DNA from: Tremella fuciformis | Lineage: Eukaryota; Basidiomycota; Tremellomycetes; Tremellales; Tremellaceae | Direction: 5' to 3' | DNA length: 64,000 nucleotides | Assembly (NCBI GenBank): GCA_032768795.1 | Contig: CP136496.1 | Coordinates: 1,302,001 to 1,366,000, forward strand | Part shown: piece after piece, positions 22,191 through 33,525 of the stretch | How the letters are laid out: every line of letters starts with the position of its first letter | Numbering within the stretch: the stretch's first letter is position 1 | Program-made: the position numbers and the translations under genes | Notes under the pieces: model-generated | Seen by the model: only the letters and a program-made list of their open reading frames with translations | What the model was told of the DNA's origin: nothing | The model's database searches: none

Positions 22191-25001
22191 TTACCATATA
22201 TCGTCGTCGTAGGCAGATCGAGCGCAGATGCGGCAACCACACTGATCCTCCTCTGATCCATAATCACTCTCAACTTCGGGCAAGAACTCTTCACGAGCGT
22301 CCTGCCATATCCTTTGGAGGAGAATTGTCGTCTCAATACCTAGATCAACTTCTGGTGCTGGAATCCAAGGACATGGGTACTCCCGACGTTGGTGGTCCGC
22401 CTCGACTGCATCGCGACATATGTCGTCTTCTTGATCGCCATAATCAGAAGCCTCATTATTGCCCACAAAGGACAGATCCGAGAGCCGAGAGCGCTTGGAA
22501 GGGCCGTGTTCTTCCTTGACCGGCGAGAGATCCTCATGTAATGACGCAGAGCTCCGCTTTTTCGTCTGCGGCTGACGTGGTAAGGCGTCTAGCTGATGTA
22601 CCGGAGACACGGGTGTCGGCAAGCGATACTCCACATCGATGTCGTCACTCGGCTTCGGCGGATGCTCTATTGATGGCAGGCGAGCAGCACGAGGGGGCGA
22701 AGTCGAGTTGGGAGGGGTTGCCATCCACGTAGTCTGGGCGACTTCTGACTTCTTGGCAGACGCGAGACCGCTAGGTGGCGCACTGATGGGTGTGGCCGGG
22801 TACTCCTGATCTGAGCCGAGCTCAACCGGAAGCGGTGCAAGCGGGCCTGCAGCCCACGAATTTTGCAGGCGCAAGGTAGCAAGAATCTCGCCTACAGTCG
22901 GTTCCGCGGAGACCTTGGGATCACACAGTCGAACGGCCCGGCGCATGCCGTAGAACAATATTGCCCTCATGGTCGTTTCGTACATGCTGTCGAGCTGATT
23001 GAGCACCCAGACCGGCGGCAGAAACCGATCCTTCACGACGACATCGTAACTGCGTGCACCTATCGGCATGATCCCTTCGCAATCCGCGAGAGCACTCTTG
23101 GGATCCTCGTAAGATGCAGTCCATTCGGGTCGGCTCAAACTGTCCACAATGACAGCGAAAGGAGTATGGACGAGCTTGCCCGACGACAAATATGCTCTGA
23201 TCTCGTCGGATGGGGTTACCCAAAACCCGAAGTTGACTCGATCAGTGATCAGATCCTGCAGGGCTGCGCGAATGAGCAGCATCCCAAGCTGACATTGTCA
23301 GCTATCGTTCTGCCCAATCTCGTATCACACGACGAACCTCGTTGCTTAGCCCTCGAGTCTGGTGAGGGTATTCGGGTTGCAGCAAGACGGGGGTCTGTTT
23401 CCGAAGCATGGCTGACTTGAAATCCTCATAAATGCCGCCCATCCAGCGAAGATCACCCTCGGTTCGGCGGCAGGGATTCGCATGACCTTCGCCGAGCAGT
23501 TCTTCCATTACAGCTAGACGAGTCGACCGATCTTCCGGGCGCTCAAGATCCTTCCCATCCGAGCGCCAAAACGCATCCCAGATGTTGCCCAAAAGCTGCT
23601 GCAATCGCTGTGCTGCCGGACGAAGCTCTCCCACACGTGTCATGTCTTCTATCCATCTTTCAGCAAGATACCTGTCCGCCGTGGAGCTGGATCTTCCGCG
23701 GGAATGGAGAACGTGATGCTGGACTGCCGCGTGCTTCATGGAGGTGGACTCGTGCGCAGTCCCCGTTCGTTTTCCCGACCTGGCAGCCGAATCGAGACCG
23801 CGACGTATGTACATAGCCACGGTATCACGCCTGCAATACGCGCAAACGAGACTGTTGGCGCGGTAGGGCTGATTTGCCGAGTTGACCTCTTGCCACTCTG
23901 TCTGGTAGAGCATGATGTCGCCGTTCACGGGGCCGCTAGTCCTCGAGATCCCAGCGTTCAGACAGTTGCAGCAAACATCTTCGTCGTGTTGGTCGCATGC
24001 TTGAACGATACCGAAAGCTGGGGAGTGGAACCAATTTCCGGCTGCAGATGGCGAGCTCGGCAAGTGAGGCGCGACGATGCGGCAAGGCAGGCAGACGGGT
24101 AAAGTGAGTTCGCGGGCGACCTGGAATGGGGTAGACGACTTGGATCCCGAAGTGCGGTTGTCATCGTGCTTCTTTGCAAATTGTTCGTGAGGATCGAGGA
24201 TGAGGGGTAACGTGAGCCAGAAGCCGTGTTTGTCGACTATGCGTCAGAGCGACCATGATGAATAGTGACCTAGACCCACCATTCTCCCTCCAACCCTTAC
24301 AGACCCTACGTAGAGACACGAGAGCATTTCTCTGTCTGACCGTTAAGCCCGTAGCCCTGCTCTCGTTTTCGCCCCAAAGCGCGCCTATGTCCGGGTGCAG
24401 CATGACGTCCTGTATCACATGGTCGAAGACCACCCTGGCCTCGTCAGCCACCAGCCGCTCAAGAGCAGTGAAGAGGGGAAAGGGGGACTGACGACAATAT
24501 GTCCTCAGAAAGCTTCGCCCATCCCCGCTTGAGCGGATTGCTCTTGCCCTTGTCGACCCTCGCGCCGGGGCCCATGGCGTGTCCTCTGGGCGTAAATGTG
24601 GTGGAAGACACAAACGGAATGTCGAGCTGGCGCAAAGCCGTCCTTGCCGTTTTGGGAGGCGAGGCCGGCGATCGCGGGATCACGCGCGTCAAGTCGATCC
24701 TCCTCCTGTCGCGCAGCGCCGTCGAGCGCGAAGCGACCTCGCTCGCTTTTGGAGGGTCGCTCGGCACCCGCCGGACCTTTGGCAGCTCGCGGGGTCCATA
24801 GCGCGCACCGGGCGTCGTGAGGGGTGATGGGCGATTGGGCCGGCTGATCGAGGGGCGGCCCGGGCGTTGCAGCCGGGGGGGACTGGACGGTGCTAATCGC
24901 GGGATGGAAGGTGGTAGCGTCGGGATGCGTAGAGGGGGTGATTGTGGGATAGGAGGTGTGGAAGGGACCGTCTGGGTCTGGTCGGATGCGGAATGGGACA
25001 T
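22191..25001 (-). CDS. F-box-like protein with clustered cysteines
   Basis: Four exons (25001-24493, 24434-24280, 24236-23338, 23288-22191), all joined in frame, give 886 residues. The first 150 residues are a Pro/Ser/Arg-rich tail. Then WAKLSEDILSVVFDHV with, 25 residues on, NALVSLRRVCKGWRENG, has the spacing and residues of an F-box (LPEDIL...V...W). The middle has paired cysteines: LPVCLPCRI, CDQ..., DEDVCCNCLNAG and SLVCAYCRRD, which may bind zinc. The part from about residue 520 (LGMLLIRAALQDLITDRVNF) is folded-looking, followed by a disordered, Ser/Pro-rich region and a C-terminus with CGCRICARS. By analogy it could be an SCF substrate receptor. No substrate domain is recognisable. Its stop lies 22 bases before the alternative PUS1 start. 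Confidence 0.65.
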
Positions 25002-25332
25002 GGTGATCTGACCCTGTCGCCGTCGCCGCCTCGCAGCCAGCCAGCCACGGGCCAAGGGTATCTAAGCCTACACGCAAAGGACAAAGTGGGGGATTGCTGG
25101 GACGAATGAAACAGGTTTCGACCTAGTGAGCGATGCAGGCTGGCGCAGGCTGAAACGACTGGGATATGAAGCGTGTAAAAGGTGCAGCGATACCTATGCA
25201 AAGGAGATATCAACAGCAAAACGACAGGGGAGGGGAACATTCCTCAACCTGAAACGTAATCGAGGCCCTGCACAAGCTTCTCGCGTTCAGGCACCGTGTT
25301 TCATCGCGTGGCACTACACGCTACGAAAAGTA

Positions 25333-25388
25333 CTCGTGATCACGTGCCCTTCGATTGCAGACGCCTTTCGGTCACTTACATGATGTCG
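25333..25388 (+). repeat. Left 56-bp terminal inverted repeat of the pogo element
   Basis: Starts CTCGTGATCACGTGCCC and matches the reverse complement of 27092-27147 at 55 of 56 positions. The transposase's upstream ATGs (25380 and 25383) lie inside it. Confidence 0.95.
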
Positions 25389-25421
25389 TCTCTTATAGCT
25401 ATATCTCTCTCTATCTCCACC

Positions 25422-27033
25422 ATGCATGACGCTCTGGCCCAGGCAGTCCGCGAGTACACCAACAGCCCCGAGAAGAGCCAGCGACAGGTTGCCAGAGAGT
25501 TCAACATCGCCCAAGCAACGCTGAATGACGAACTGACGGGCCGACACGTCTCTGACAACAAGGCGCCGAACCGGATCCTCTCAGTCCTACAGGAGACTGT
25601 CCTGATCGACAAGATCAACGACTACGCGTCCCGGGGCACCCTCTTGACACCTCGACACGTCCGCAGCCTTGCAGAAGGCCTTGCAGGCCGCCACGTCGAC
25701 AAGGATTGGGTCGGGCGGTTCGTGCGACGACATCCCGACCGTCTCTGCAGCCGGTTCCACACCTACCACGAGCTCTCACGCAGGCAGGCGGACACCCCAG
25801 AGACCAGAAGGGCTTGGTATAACCTCGTGAGCAGTCTGTGGTCGGTCTGAGAGTGGATGCTGACGCCTGCAGGTGAAGGAAGTGTATGATTCTGACCTCT
25901 ACACGCCCGCGGGGATCTTCAACATGGACGAGACCTACTTCACGCTGTCTGACACCCGCAAAGTCCGTCGCATTGGCCCCCCAGACCAGCCCCGCAACGC
26001 GCAGACCGCCCCAGGCCGCTCTGGGACTGGAGGGGAGCACATCACTGTTGTCGCCGCCGTGGGGATCGACGCCGCCTGCATCCCGCCGCTCGTTATCTAC
26101 AAGGGCAAGTCTCTGCAGGAGCAGTGGTTCCCAGAGGCTGCGGATCGACGCCACGCGACCGTCACGGACTCGGGCTGGAGCAACAGCTACATCACCAAGC
26201 AGTGGGTGGAGAACTGCTTTGATCCTGCGACGCGTGAGCGGGTGCCGCCAGGCCGCCGCCGCCTGCTCTTTCTAGATGGTGCCGACGTCCACGACAAGGT
26301 CGACATCCTCGAGGCCTGCTGGGATCGCAACATTGTCGTCATCATTCTACCCGCAAGTCTGACCGACAAACTGCAGCCCCTAGACGTCGACATCTTCAAC
26401 CACGTCAAAGCAGCCTACTTCCGGCGGCTTGACGACTATCGGGTTGCAACAACCAATGAGAGCGCGCCCAAGGGTCGGTTTTGGGGCTGGTTCCATGAGG
26501 CCTGGAGTGAGGCGGCAACATCCAGGCAGATCCGCAGCGCCTGGAGGAAGGCTGGTCTCTGGCCGCTCGATGCAACAATCCTCATAGGTGCCGAGCAGCC
26601 CGAGCAACCCGTCACCCCGCCGCCACAGGCCCAAAGCGAGCTCAGGACGCCCCAGACGATCCGCACGCTTCGGTCTTACACGCGGCAACTGCGTCGCAGC
26701 GAGCTAGATCCCAAGGCGGTTGCAGAGAAAGCGCTCAAGGGACTTGAACTTGTCATCGCCGACAGCAGTCTTGCGCGACGCGAGCTTGAGGCTACAAGAG
26801 AGGCCCAGAGGCTGGATAAGGTGGCTAGGGGAAAGCGTAGGAAGGTCACCCACCCCCAGGGACAGCTGTATGACCTTGAACATCGAGAGAATCATGCTGC
26901 AGAGCTGGCGGACCGGAAGGCAAGGGAGACAGAGGCAAGACAGAGGAGGAGGGCTGCTGCACAGGCTACAGGCAACCGGCAGCCTCAAGCACCGCACCAG
27001 GCATGCACACCGGGCCCATCTACAGCTGTGTAA
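25422..27033 (+). CDS. Pogo/Fot1-like DDE transposase
   Basis: Exon 1 is 25422-25826 and exon 2 is 25873-27033; a 46-bp intron joins them in phase 0 to give 521 codons including stop. The N-terminus has a psq/CENP-B-like helix-turn-helix (KSQRQVAREFNIAQATLNDE), then a Tc5/CENP-B second helix-turn-helix around TPRHVRSLAEGL and WVGRFVRRHPDR. The DDE_1 core has FNMDE (Asp about 154), LLFLDGADVH (Asp about 270) and LQPLDVDIFN (Asp about 306), so all three acidic residues are present. A basic coiled C-terminus follows. The ATG at 25422 (CACC before it) was chosen over two in-frame ATGs inside the terminal repeat. The protein cuts and pastes the element by binding its ends. Confidence 0.93.
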
Positions 27034-27091
27034 AGTCTTATTGCTCTATCATGCATACATCATGAGTTCTGCTCGTCGACGTCAACGGCGG

Positions 27092-27147
27092 CGACATCAT
27101 GTAAGTGACCGAAAGGCGTCTGCGATCGAAGGGCACGTGATCACGAG
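27092..27147 (-). repeat. Right 56-bp terminal inverted repeat of the pogo element
   Basis: Inverted copy of 25333-25388 with one mismatch. It now also carries the last sense codon and the TGA stop of MDM10 on the minus strand (27141-27146). Confidence 0.95.
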
Positions 27148-28829
27148 TACTGCACCTCTAGACCGACGCTGCGGATCGGTCGTTGACGACTGGTCAAGTC
27201 ACTGATGATACCAACAGAAACGAGGCATTTCCGTATCCGAGCCTCGTAGAGCATGGCGATGGACTGGGAGTCAGAGAAGCGATTGCGACACAGCTACACT
27301 CACCCAGTTGCCGGACAGGCGGGCCTTCAGCACTCCGTCCCGCTCTTCTGGGGGCGTTGGCCCAGACGGTAGTTGCGCGGAAGAAGCCGGAGGAGCGTCT
27401 ATCGGGAATGGGGAATCCAACCTCTTCTCAAAGGTTGTTGCGGCTTCCTCCGTCGGCCTCAAGCTAACTTGTGCAGAAATTGGAAGCGAAGCCGGGTGTG
27501 TCTGGTCGGCAGTTGTATCGGATGGTGCTATGTGTCTCTTGCCACGCCTTCTCCCAATCCACCATTCTCCGCCAACCGAGAAATCGCTTTCATACGAATA
27601 CACGTTGACGCCAAAACGGGTCGACAGCGCTACAGTTGGCGAAACTTGTGCCGAGTATGCCGATGACAAGAATCCGATGAGAGGGTTGTAGAGCAAGGTG
27701 AGAGTGGTGGGTGGGCTAGCCGGAGGAGCTCCCGGCTGCGAAGATTCCGGTATGGTCGCGAACCGTACTCCGGTCGAGACTGCTCTTAGCGTTGGCTCAT
27801 ACATAGCTGTAATTACAGTGATAGGAGAAAACTCACTGCCAAAGCTGCGCTGCTTGGCAGAGAAGTACACCTCGCCGCCGGCGGAGAACCGCCCTCGCAG
27901 TCCCCCTTCCATCATCTCCTCCTCGTCTACCCTCTTCCCTGCTTCTCGCGCGTTGAGGCCCCCGTCATCTTCGACGTCGCTCCAGCCAAAATTGTATAGT
28001 CCACGCGCTCCGAACATTCCATCTTGAGCGGAGTATGTGTACTCGCCGCTATACCGCCCAGTGTCATGTTGCAGGGAAAGAAGGACATTACCACTGGCAC
28101 TCGCCGGCGTCGTCGGTGATGCTTCTGAAGGTTGCCGTGTATGGGAATACGGAGAATGCGGGGAGGTCGGACGCGTTGTTCTCGGAGCGGGTTGAGACAG
28201 AAAGGCGAGGTGAGCTTGAAGGGTAGGGGTGATGCGAGTGGTAGCCAGACCGGAGAGGTGCAGTGTCGGCAGATGTAAGCGAGAGTATAGCATGTAATCT
28301 GAAATTCAGCACATCGTGCAGGAGGATGCCACACACACACCTCTGCCCTCTACTCTCCGCCCTCCTAGCCATACCTCGTCCTTTGGTAATGGTCGCTTCG
28401 GCGGCGGGTAGACGCGAAACCGCTCGACTACATCTCGAAATGGTATGCTACCTGAGGGTCCGATCTAGTCTGTCAGTCAACATTGACGGCACCAGAGGAC
28501 CGACTTACCCCATCTAATGCCTCCGATGTCGTCACGTAGGAGACAGATCCATTCAGCTGCGGCAGCGCGTCAAGCGAATACGAGGTAAAGAAGATGGGTG
28601 TCGGAGCGTTGGCGAGTTGTAATATCAGGCTTTGCGGTATTTGAAAGTCGAGCAGGGCTGTGTGATCAGCCTGGACTGGCAGGCAAGTTGGATCATGAAC
28701 GCGGGTCGGGCGAGAAACGCCAGGGAACTTACCGGAAGATGACCTGGTCAGGTTGGTGTACGAGTTGTCCTGGTTCCACCCTATCGCATCGTAGTAGCTC
28801 CGCAAGAGGAGCGTGGAGAACGGGAGCAT
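27141..28829 (-). CDS. MDM10: Mdm10, mitochondrial outer-membrane beta-barrel (ERMES, SAM)
   Basis: Five exons (28829-28733, 28657-28509, 28464-28341, 28298-27304, 27263-27141) make 495 residues in consistent phases. Signature blocks are [156 protein letters not shown] and the end [20 protein letters not shown], then GLEVQYS. In yeast Mdm10 links mitochondria to the ER in ERMES and helps assemble beta-barrels. The stop codon and last Ser codon come from the terminal repeat of the inserted transposon. A 30-bp GT..AG stretch after QRSFG is in frame either way, so splicing there is unclear. Confidence 0.95.
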
Positions 28830-29189
28830 GGCTGCTCAATGCCTGCGCGCAGTCCAGAATGGAGAGAATCCCATCGCTACAATGAATGTCCGTGTCCGGT
28901 TATCAGGCGTGCCTGAGACTTTGAAGCAAATGTGGCGGACCGGTGTCGCTTGTCATTTGTGCGTGTGTCTAGGCATTTGTAAAGTAGCATGCTGATGCAT
29001 TGACATGATGTCGTGCAATCCTCCCGGACTGCGTCTTTTGGTTTCATGACTATAGGACCTGTACAACCCAAAATGATGTATAGTATAACGAGTGTCGTGG
29101 CGGCTCTCGAAGCGCGCCAGAGTTCACCTGGAACTAGATGCTACATGTCGTGCGGTCGATGGGGAAGGCGAAGGCTGCTTGGCAGGCGC
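28830..29189. other. Intergenic between MDM10 start and a DPBB gene end
   Basis: A 360-base stretch with the MDM10 promoter and the 3' region of the first DPBB gene. No gene or RNA is visible. Confidence 0.5.
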
Positions 29190-29633
29190 TTAAGAGCGCT
29201 TGTTGAAGTGCCAGGAGATGGGGAAGACGCCGGCGTCCATGTCGCCGTCGTTGAGGGCGGAGAAGAGGGACGGGGAGAGGTCGAGCGAGCCGTAGCCGCA
29301 GGTGGGGCACTCGTCGGCGACCGAGGCCTTGACGGTCTTGCCGTTGTTGGTGTTGGTGATGGTCAAGCTGGTCTGTCAGCCACTGCAAGCGAACAGAAGG
29401 GGGATGGCTCACCCCTGGCCACAGTTGGAGCCGCCGTTAGCCTCGTACTGGTCCGAGTTGAGCGCGACGATGTAGTCGCTGTCGCTGTTCCACCAGCCGC
29501 AGGCGCCGAGGCCGACCTCAAAGTAGGTGGCCTGGCCGGTGTGCGTGATGCGCTTCTCGACGTCGACCTCGGTGATGGGGGCGGCGAGGGCGAGCGAGGC
29601 GGCGAGGGTGAAGAGAGCGGCGAGCTTGAACAT
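29190..29633 (-). CDS. Secreted DPBB (RlpA/expansin-like) protein, copy A
   Basis: Two exons; an intron with a GTGAGCC donor sits after NCGQG. The protein begins with a signal peptide (MFKLAALFTLAASLALAAPI) and a likely Kex2-type site (VEKR). The mature part is a double-psi beta-barrel: GQATYFEVGLGACGWWNSDS, NCGQGLTITNTNNGK, VKASVADECPTCGYGSLDLS and PSLFSALNDGD, ending FPISWHFNKRS. Conserved Cys pairs and the Asp of ADEC are present. The family is small secreted proteins related to RlpA, barwin and expansins, sometimes labelled riboflavin-aldehyde-forming enzyme in basidiomycetes; a role at the cell wall is likely, but no activity can be assigned. Confidence 0.9.
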
Positions 29634-31092
29634 TGTGCTGGTGGGTGTGGTGTGGTGTTGGCGAGGCAGAGTCGTAGTCGAAGACTGAAGTGACAGTGAG
29701 TGAGAGTGCAGTGGGTGAGTGGTTGGGTGAGACGGGTCAGCGAGCGAGGGGTCTTATACCTCTGAGCGGTGAGAAGTCGGCAGGAATGGACGGCCAAGTC
29801 TGCCTCTGCAGACGGAGCGACGGCTGATGCAAAGGCCTGGACCACACTCGTGTGTGATCCCGGAGTACCCCACATTTGAGAGGACAAGGCGTACATGTGA
29901 GCATGAGAGGCAGAGCAGAGCGAGGCAAGTCTAGACGAGGCGAGGCGAGGAGAGCAGGAGGAAGGAGCAACGATCGACCGCCTGGGGCAGCCCGTATGGA
30001 CGCCATGGCGGCCTGGACATTCGGCGTCCGCTCGTCCGCTCTGCTGCCAAGCCGACAAATCCCTCATACCTCCAGCCGAACACACTGTACGAAAAAAGCT
30101 GCAAGAGACAAAACGAGCCGTCAGCTTACGGCTCCAGCTGTGTGGGTCCCGAGTCCCGAAAGTATCGAAATGGGCTTTCCAGGGCCGGCGCGACGGGGGG
30201 ACATCCAGGGCGAGGGGAATTGGGGCCATGACAGCATAGCAAAGGCCAGCGAGCGCTCAAGTCGAATGAAGCAGAGAGAAGAGGGGGTCCGATGCATCCG
30301 GGGGGTTCGAAAAACGAGGGACATGCTTAAAAAGGACCGACCGGCTGGGCGGATGATCCAAGGTTTCGGGGCTCGGCTCAGGTCCCATAGCCACCCATCC
30401 AAAGAAAAAAAAGAGGGGGAGGGGGAGTCGTCAGTTACGAGGGGAGTTCATTTCGAGGTCTCATCGCTTCCTATTGTCTGGACCGTCCCGTTTACTAATG
30501 GCCATGTGCTGGGGAGATCGGATCTAACGGATCGTCGCGACTGCGGCCGAGCCAACTCTAGAGGAGCGAAATGGGCGGGGGTGGACGTCACGCGCGCCTA
30601 ACATTGGCCCAGTACTGTGGGGCCTGCGAGGCTAGATGTGACATGGACAAGGCGTAGCGTCGTGTCTAGGACTGGACTGGTTGCTGATGATCGCGCTCGA
30701 CGTCCAAACAAGATCAGCGGACACTGGCGAGGATCGACAGGGCAGTGTGGAGCGACGCAGCTGAAGTCGTGGAGGCCCGCTCGAAGCTCGCACAGACACC
30801 ATCCTTCTAGGGGTTCATGGGCAGCAAAGACGTGGTGACGTGGAGAAGCAGGCATAGCATCGCCAATATAATCTAGTCTATCGATACAAATGAGTGTGTT
30901 GCGCTTTTCATGTAGCTGTTGCGACACGAAGCGCTGCCCTCCGCCTTTCACCTCCGATGCACTATAATGTCCGTGATGCCGAAAACGATGCTATGCTATG
31001 CTGCAGATGATGTCGAGTCGTTGCCCGTGCTGGGCTTTTGATGTACTGGGTGGAGAGGAGAAAGGGAAAGAGACGGTCTCAGGAGAACCGCT
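29634..31092. other. Long intergenic region between the two DPBB genes
   Basis: About 1.46 kb. A plus-strand frame at 29876-30601 is open but is made of low-complexity Arg/Ser/Gly text with no domain, so I do not call it. A purine-rich run lies at about 30401-30430. This region is probably the promoter of copy A and the 3' end of copy B. Confidence 0.45.
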
Positions 31093-31535
31093 CTAGTTGC
31101 TGGCCCACCACCAGTTCATGTTGAACTGTCCCTCGTTGTCTGGCACATCAGCGACCCTTCCTATCACCCATAGAGAAGGAGACTCACAGTTGTAGTTGGT
31201 GAGACCTCCGAACAGGCTCGGCGAGAGGTCGAGCTCGCCCCAGCCGCACGAGGGGCACTCATCGGCAACGTAGCCGTACTGGATGGTCTGGGTCTCGCCG
31301 TTCCAGATACCGAGCCACTCGCCGCAATGGGAGCCTCCATCGAACTGTGCCGAGTTGAGCGCGATTATCGGTTCAGAATTAGACGACCACCAGCCGCAGG
31401 CCCCGAGCCCTGTGTTGAAATACGTAGCGCGGACGTCCTGTGCGACATCGCGCTTCTCGGCACCAGCAGCGCGGGGCATGGGCACGGCAAAGGCAGTGGA
31501 GGCCGCGAGGGCAGCGACGGCGAGTGACTTGAACA
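31093..31535 (-). CDS. Secreted DPBB (RlpA/expansin-like) protein, copy B
   Basis: Starts with a signal peptide (MFKSLAVAALAASTAFAVPM) and a dibasic site (AEKR). The barrel has VRATYFNTGLGACGWWSSNS, IIALNSAQFDGGSHCGEW, ETQTIQYGYVADECPSCGWG and ELDLSPSLFGGLTNYN. One intron near the 3' end (donor GTGAGTCTCC) leads to YNEGQFNMNWWWASN. It is a paralogue of the gene at 29190-29633, but its single intron is at a different place. It is secreted and presumably wall-associated; the activity is unknown. A TATA-like box (TATATA on the minus strand, about 31645) lies about 110 bases upstream of the ATG. Confidence 0.9.
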
Positions 31536-32940
31536 TGTTGATGGGGTTGGGTTGTGGGTTCTTTGGTCGGTTAGAACAGACGGGTCTGATCTGCAGGTTT
31601 CTCTTGTGAATGGATGGATGAGTAGACGTGGAGCAGAGTGGGTTATATATGTTGGAGATCGCAGGTGGACCTCCCCAAGAAACGGAAACGGCGTAAAAAG
31701 TTTTGCGACGCTGGTCAGAGCAGATGGTCCCTCGGACCAAATTCGGAGAGGGTCAGGCGTCTGCCAAGCTGGAGCTGTGGGCAGGCAGGAGCAGAGCGCA
31801 CGAGGAGGAGCAGACTCTCGCAGGACGAAACCATGCCTCTCACAGATGATGCGCCTGGCGATCAGCCACCCCCGCCGTCCCCGCCGGCGGTCGGCGGCAG
31901 CGCGGACACCAAGTGCGGGGGAGGCGGATGCAGGAGAGTCAAGAAGAGGGTGGTGAAGCTGTAAGGGCAGCGTCGAGCTTCGTCTTACCCCACACGGGCG
32001 CTCAGGACAAGTAGGGCATCGAGCCAGCCTCTTCCGCTGACGCCGCAACGCCCAGTCCGCCTCGCCGGCGGCAGCGCAGCAGAGTGCGAGGATGACGTTT
32101 GCCGCCCAGAGAGCTGGTGGTGCAGAACCGGGTCCACGGGCGACAGCAGACGGAAGACAGAGCCCAGACTCTGCAAGTGCGGATCGCTCGTTAGTGAGCA
32201 CCTCGAAAATTTCGCCAGACTGGAGCATGTCGACTTGTCCCGTCTACTGGGTCGACTTGACGTCGCCGCTCGAGACGTATGACGTCTCTCCACAAGGACA
32301 ACAGTGGCCGCGGCAAGCGATACTTGAGAAAGAGAGGATGACGATCGGCACTACCGGAAGAAGGGTCCCTCGCTCTGGCTCTCCAAGAGCCGTAAGCCGT
32401 GGAGACGGGATGCGCGAGCCTGGCCATGCCTAGAGAAGGTTGACTTCCCGGGTCTGGCATATTGTTGGGGCAGAAAAGAGGCCGAGTCTCGTCGACACGA
32501 AGAGAGAGAAAGAGAAAAATGAGCCAACACCCCAGAAGATTTAGTCGTCCCGGTTGTCCAGGGACAAGAGGCACGGGGTCGCATCGCTCTTTCCGGATCT
32601 ACCGGGTTCTTCGGCGACAGTAGTCCGAATGGCGATCGCCGACGATCAGCTGATCTCGTATTGTGGCGGTCCGACAAGGAGCTTTGAGGCAGCTGCGAGG
32701 ACCTGACGAGTAGCACAGGCGAGCAGAGCTATCGCGACGCAGCTGATAGAGGGTGTTTCGTCAGGCAGGGGTCGCTCCGACGACCCTAGAAGCTGCTCGG
32801 CGGTCGGAAGGCACCCTGTTCGCAAAAGCCTTCGGAGAGGGTATACGCATATGCATAACAACGCCGCGGAGGGCGGCGCGTTGAAGAGTCAGGTCAGGAA
32901 GGGGAAAGGTCCAGAGGGACTGACAAGAGGACCATGCTCC
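31536..32940. other. Intergenic, no gene supported
   Basis: Both strands have short frames rich in Ser, Arg and Pro, none with a recognisable domain. The lower part is the promoter of the DPBB gene. Part of 32889-32940 may belong to an alternative 3' exon of the unknown gene that follows. Confidence 0.45.
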
Positions 32941-33525
32941 TCAATCGTCGTGTAGCCCCACATGGCTCGAGTCTCGCTTGAGCTCAGCAGTCCGGTTCCT
33001 CGACCGGCGGCGGGCTGGCAGGCAGGGCACACCAGACCCTGTGCAACCTGGTCGAGGGCCGTACCAAGCGGCGACCACTTCGCTAGCCCACCACTCGCGC
33101 TCAAGCCGCTTGACATCATCTTCCCTCGGCCCGAGGACCTGTCCTTGCCCCATGAACGCATGCGATGGTGACATGTTCGCCGTGTGTATCGATTGATGGG
33201 GGTACATCGACGTCGCTCGGAACAGAAAGTCCTTGAGGGCCTTCAGATGGATCAGCGAATGCTTCGGGTCCGACGAGTAGCCATGCAGCACCGAGTCAAT
33301 GGTCGCGATGAGCTGCTCGAGCCTTTCGAGGGGAGAGAGACACGGCATGTCGGGCGGCGAGCCGATCGGCGTCCGGACCTTGGAAGAGACGGGGTCCGAA
33401 TTGTTGGCGTGGACCGAGGTGTCCTCGTCTGGGTAGTCATCAGCCCCGAGACACAGTGTCACGCGACGGGTCGTGTGCCTCGTCTTTATGGCCGGCTTCG
33501 GAACGATGGGTGGCGAGACCGCCAT
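32941..33525 (-). CDS. Unknown protein with a predicted helical centre
   Basis: Open from the ATG at 33525 (MAVSPPIVPKPAIKTRHTTR) for about 194 codons. A structured-looking helical part is SPLERLEQLIATIDSVLHGY with SLIHLKALKDFLFRATSM, followed by DDVKRLEREWWASEVVAAWY. After that the other minus frame (GLVCPACQPAAGRG, then ETRAMWGYTTIEEHGP) looks more protein-like, so a short intron near 33060 probably shifts the frame and the true C-terminus would carry a CxxC pair and end near 32889. An in-frame ATG at 33621 is also possible. No function is recognised. Confidence 0.45.
   Translation of the reverse strand: MAVSPPIVPKPAIKTRHTTRRVTLCLGADDYPDEDTSVHANNSDPVSSKVRTPIGSPPDMPCLSPLERLEQLIATIDSVLHGYSSDPKHSLIHLKALKDFLFRATSMYPHQSIHTANMSPSHAFMGQGQVLGPREDDVKRLEREWWASEVVAAWYGPRPGCTGSGVPCLPARRRSRNRTAELKRDSSHVGLHDD

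Larger units (their letters stand above)
25333..27147 (+). mobile_element. Pogo/Fot1-type DNA transposon, apparently complete
   Basis: The element is 1,815 bp long with 56-bp terminal inverted repeats that differ at one position only. It is flanked by TA on both sides (25331-25332 and 27148-27149), the target duplication of the Tc1/mariner superfamily. Inside is one two-exon transposase gene that is open from start to stop. It has inserted into the last codons of MDM10 (minus strand). The near-identical repeats and the intact reading frame suggest a recent insertion. Confidence 0.95.

Noticed and set aside
30401..30430. Purine-rich run as a possible telomere-like or microsatellite repeat
   Set aside because: Irregular and short; no repeat unit.
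29876..30601. 241-codon plus-strand frame between the DPBB genes
   Set aside because: Low-complexity Arg/Ser/Gly text, no domain, no codon-usage support by eye; likely chance in GC-rich DNA.
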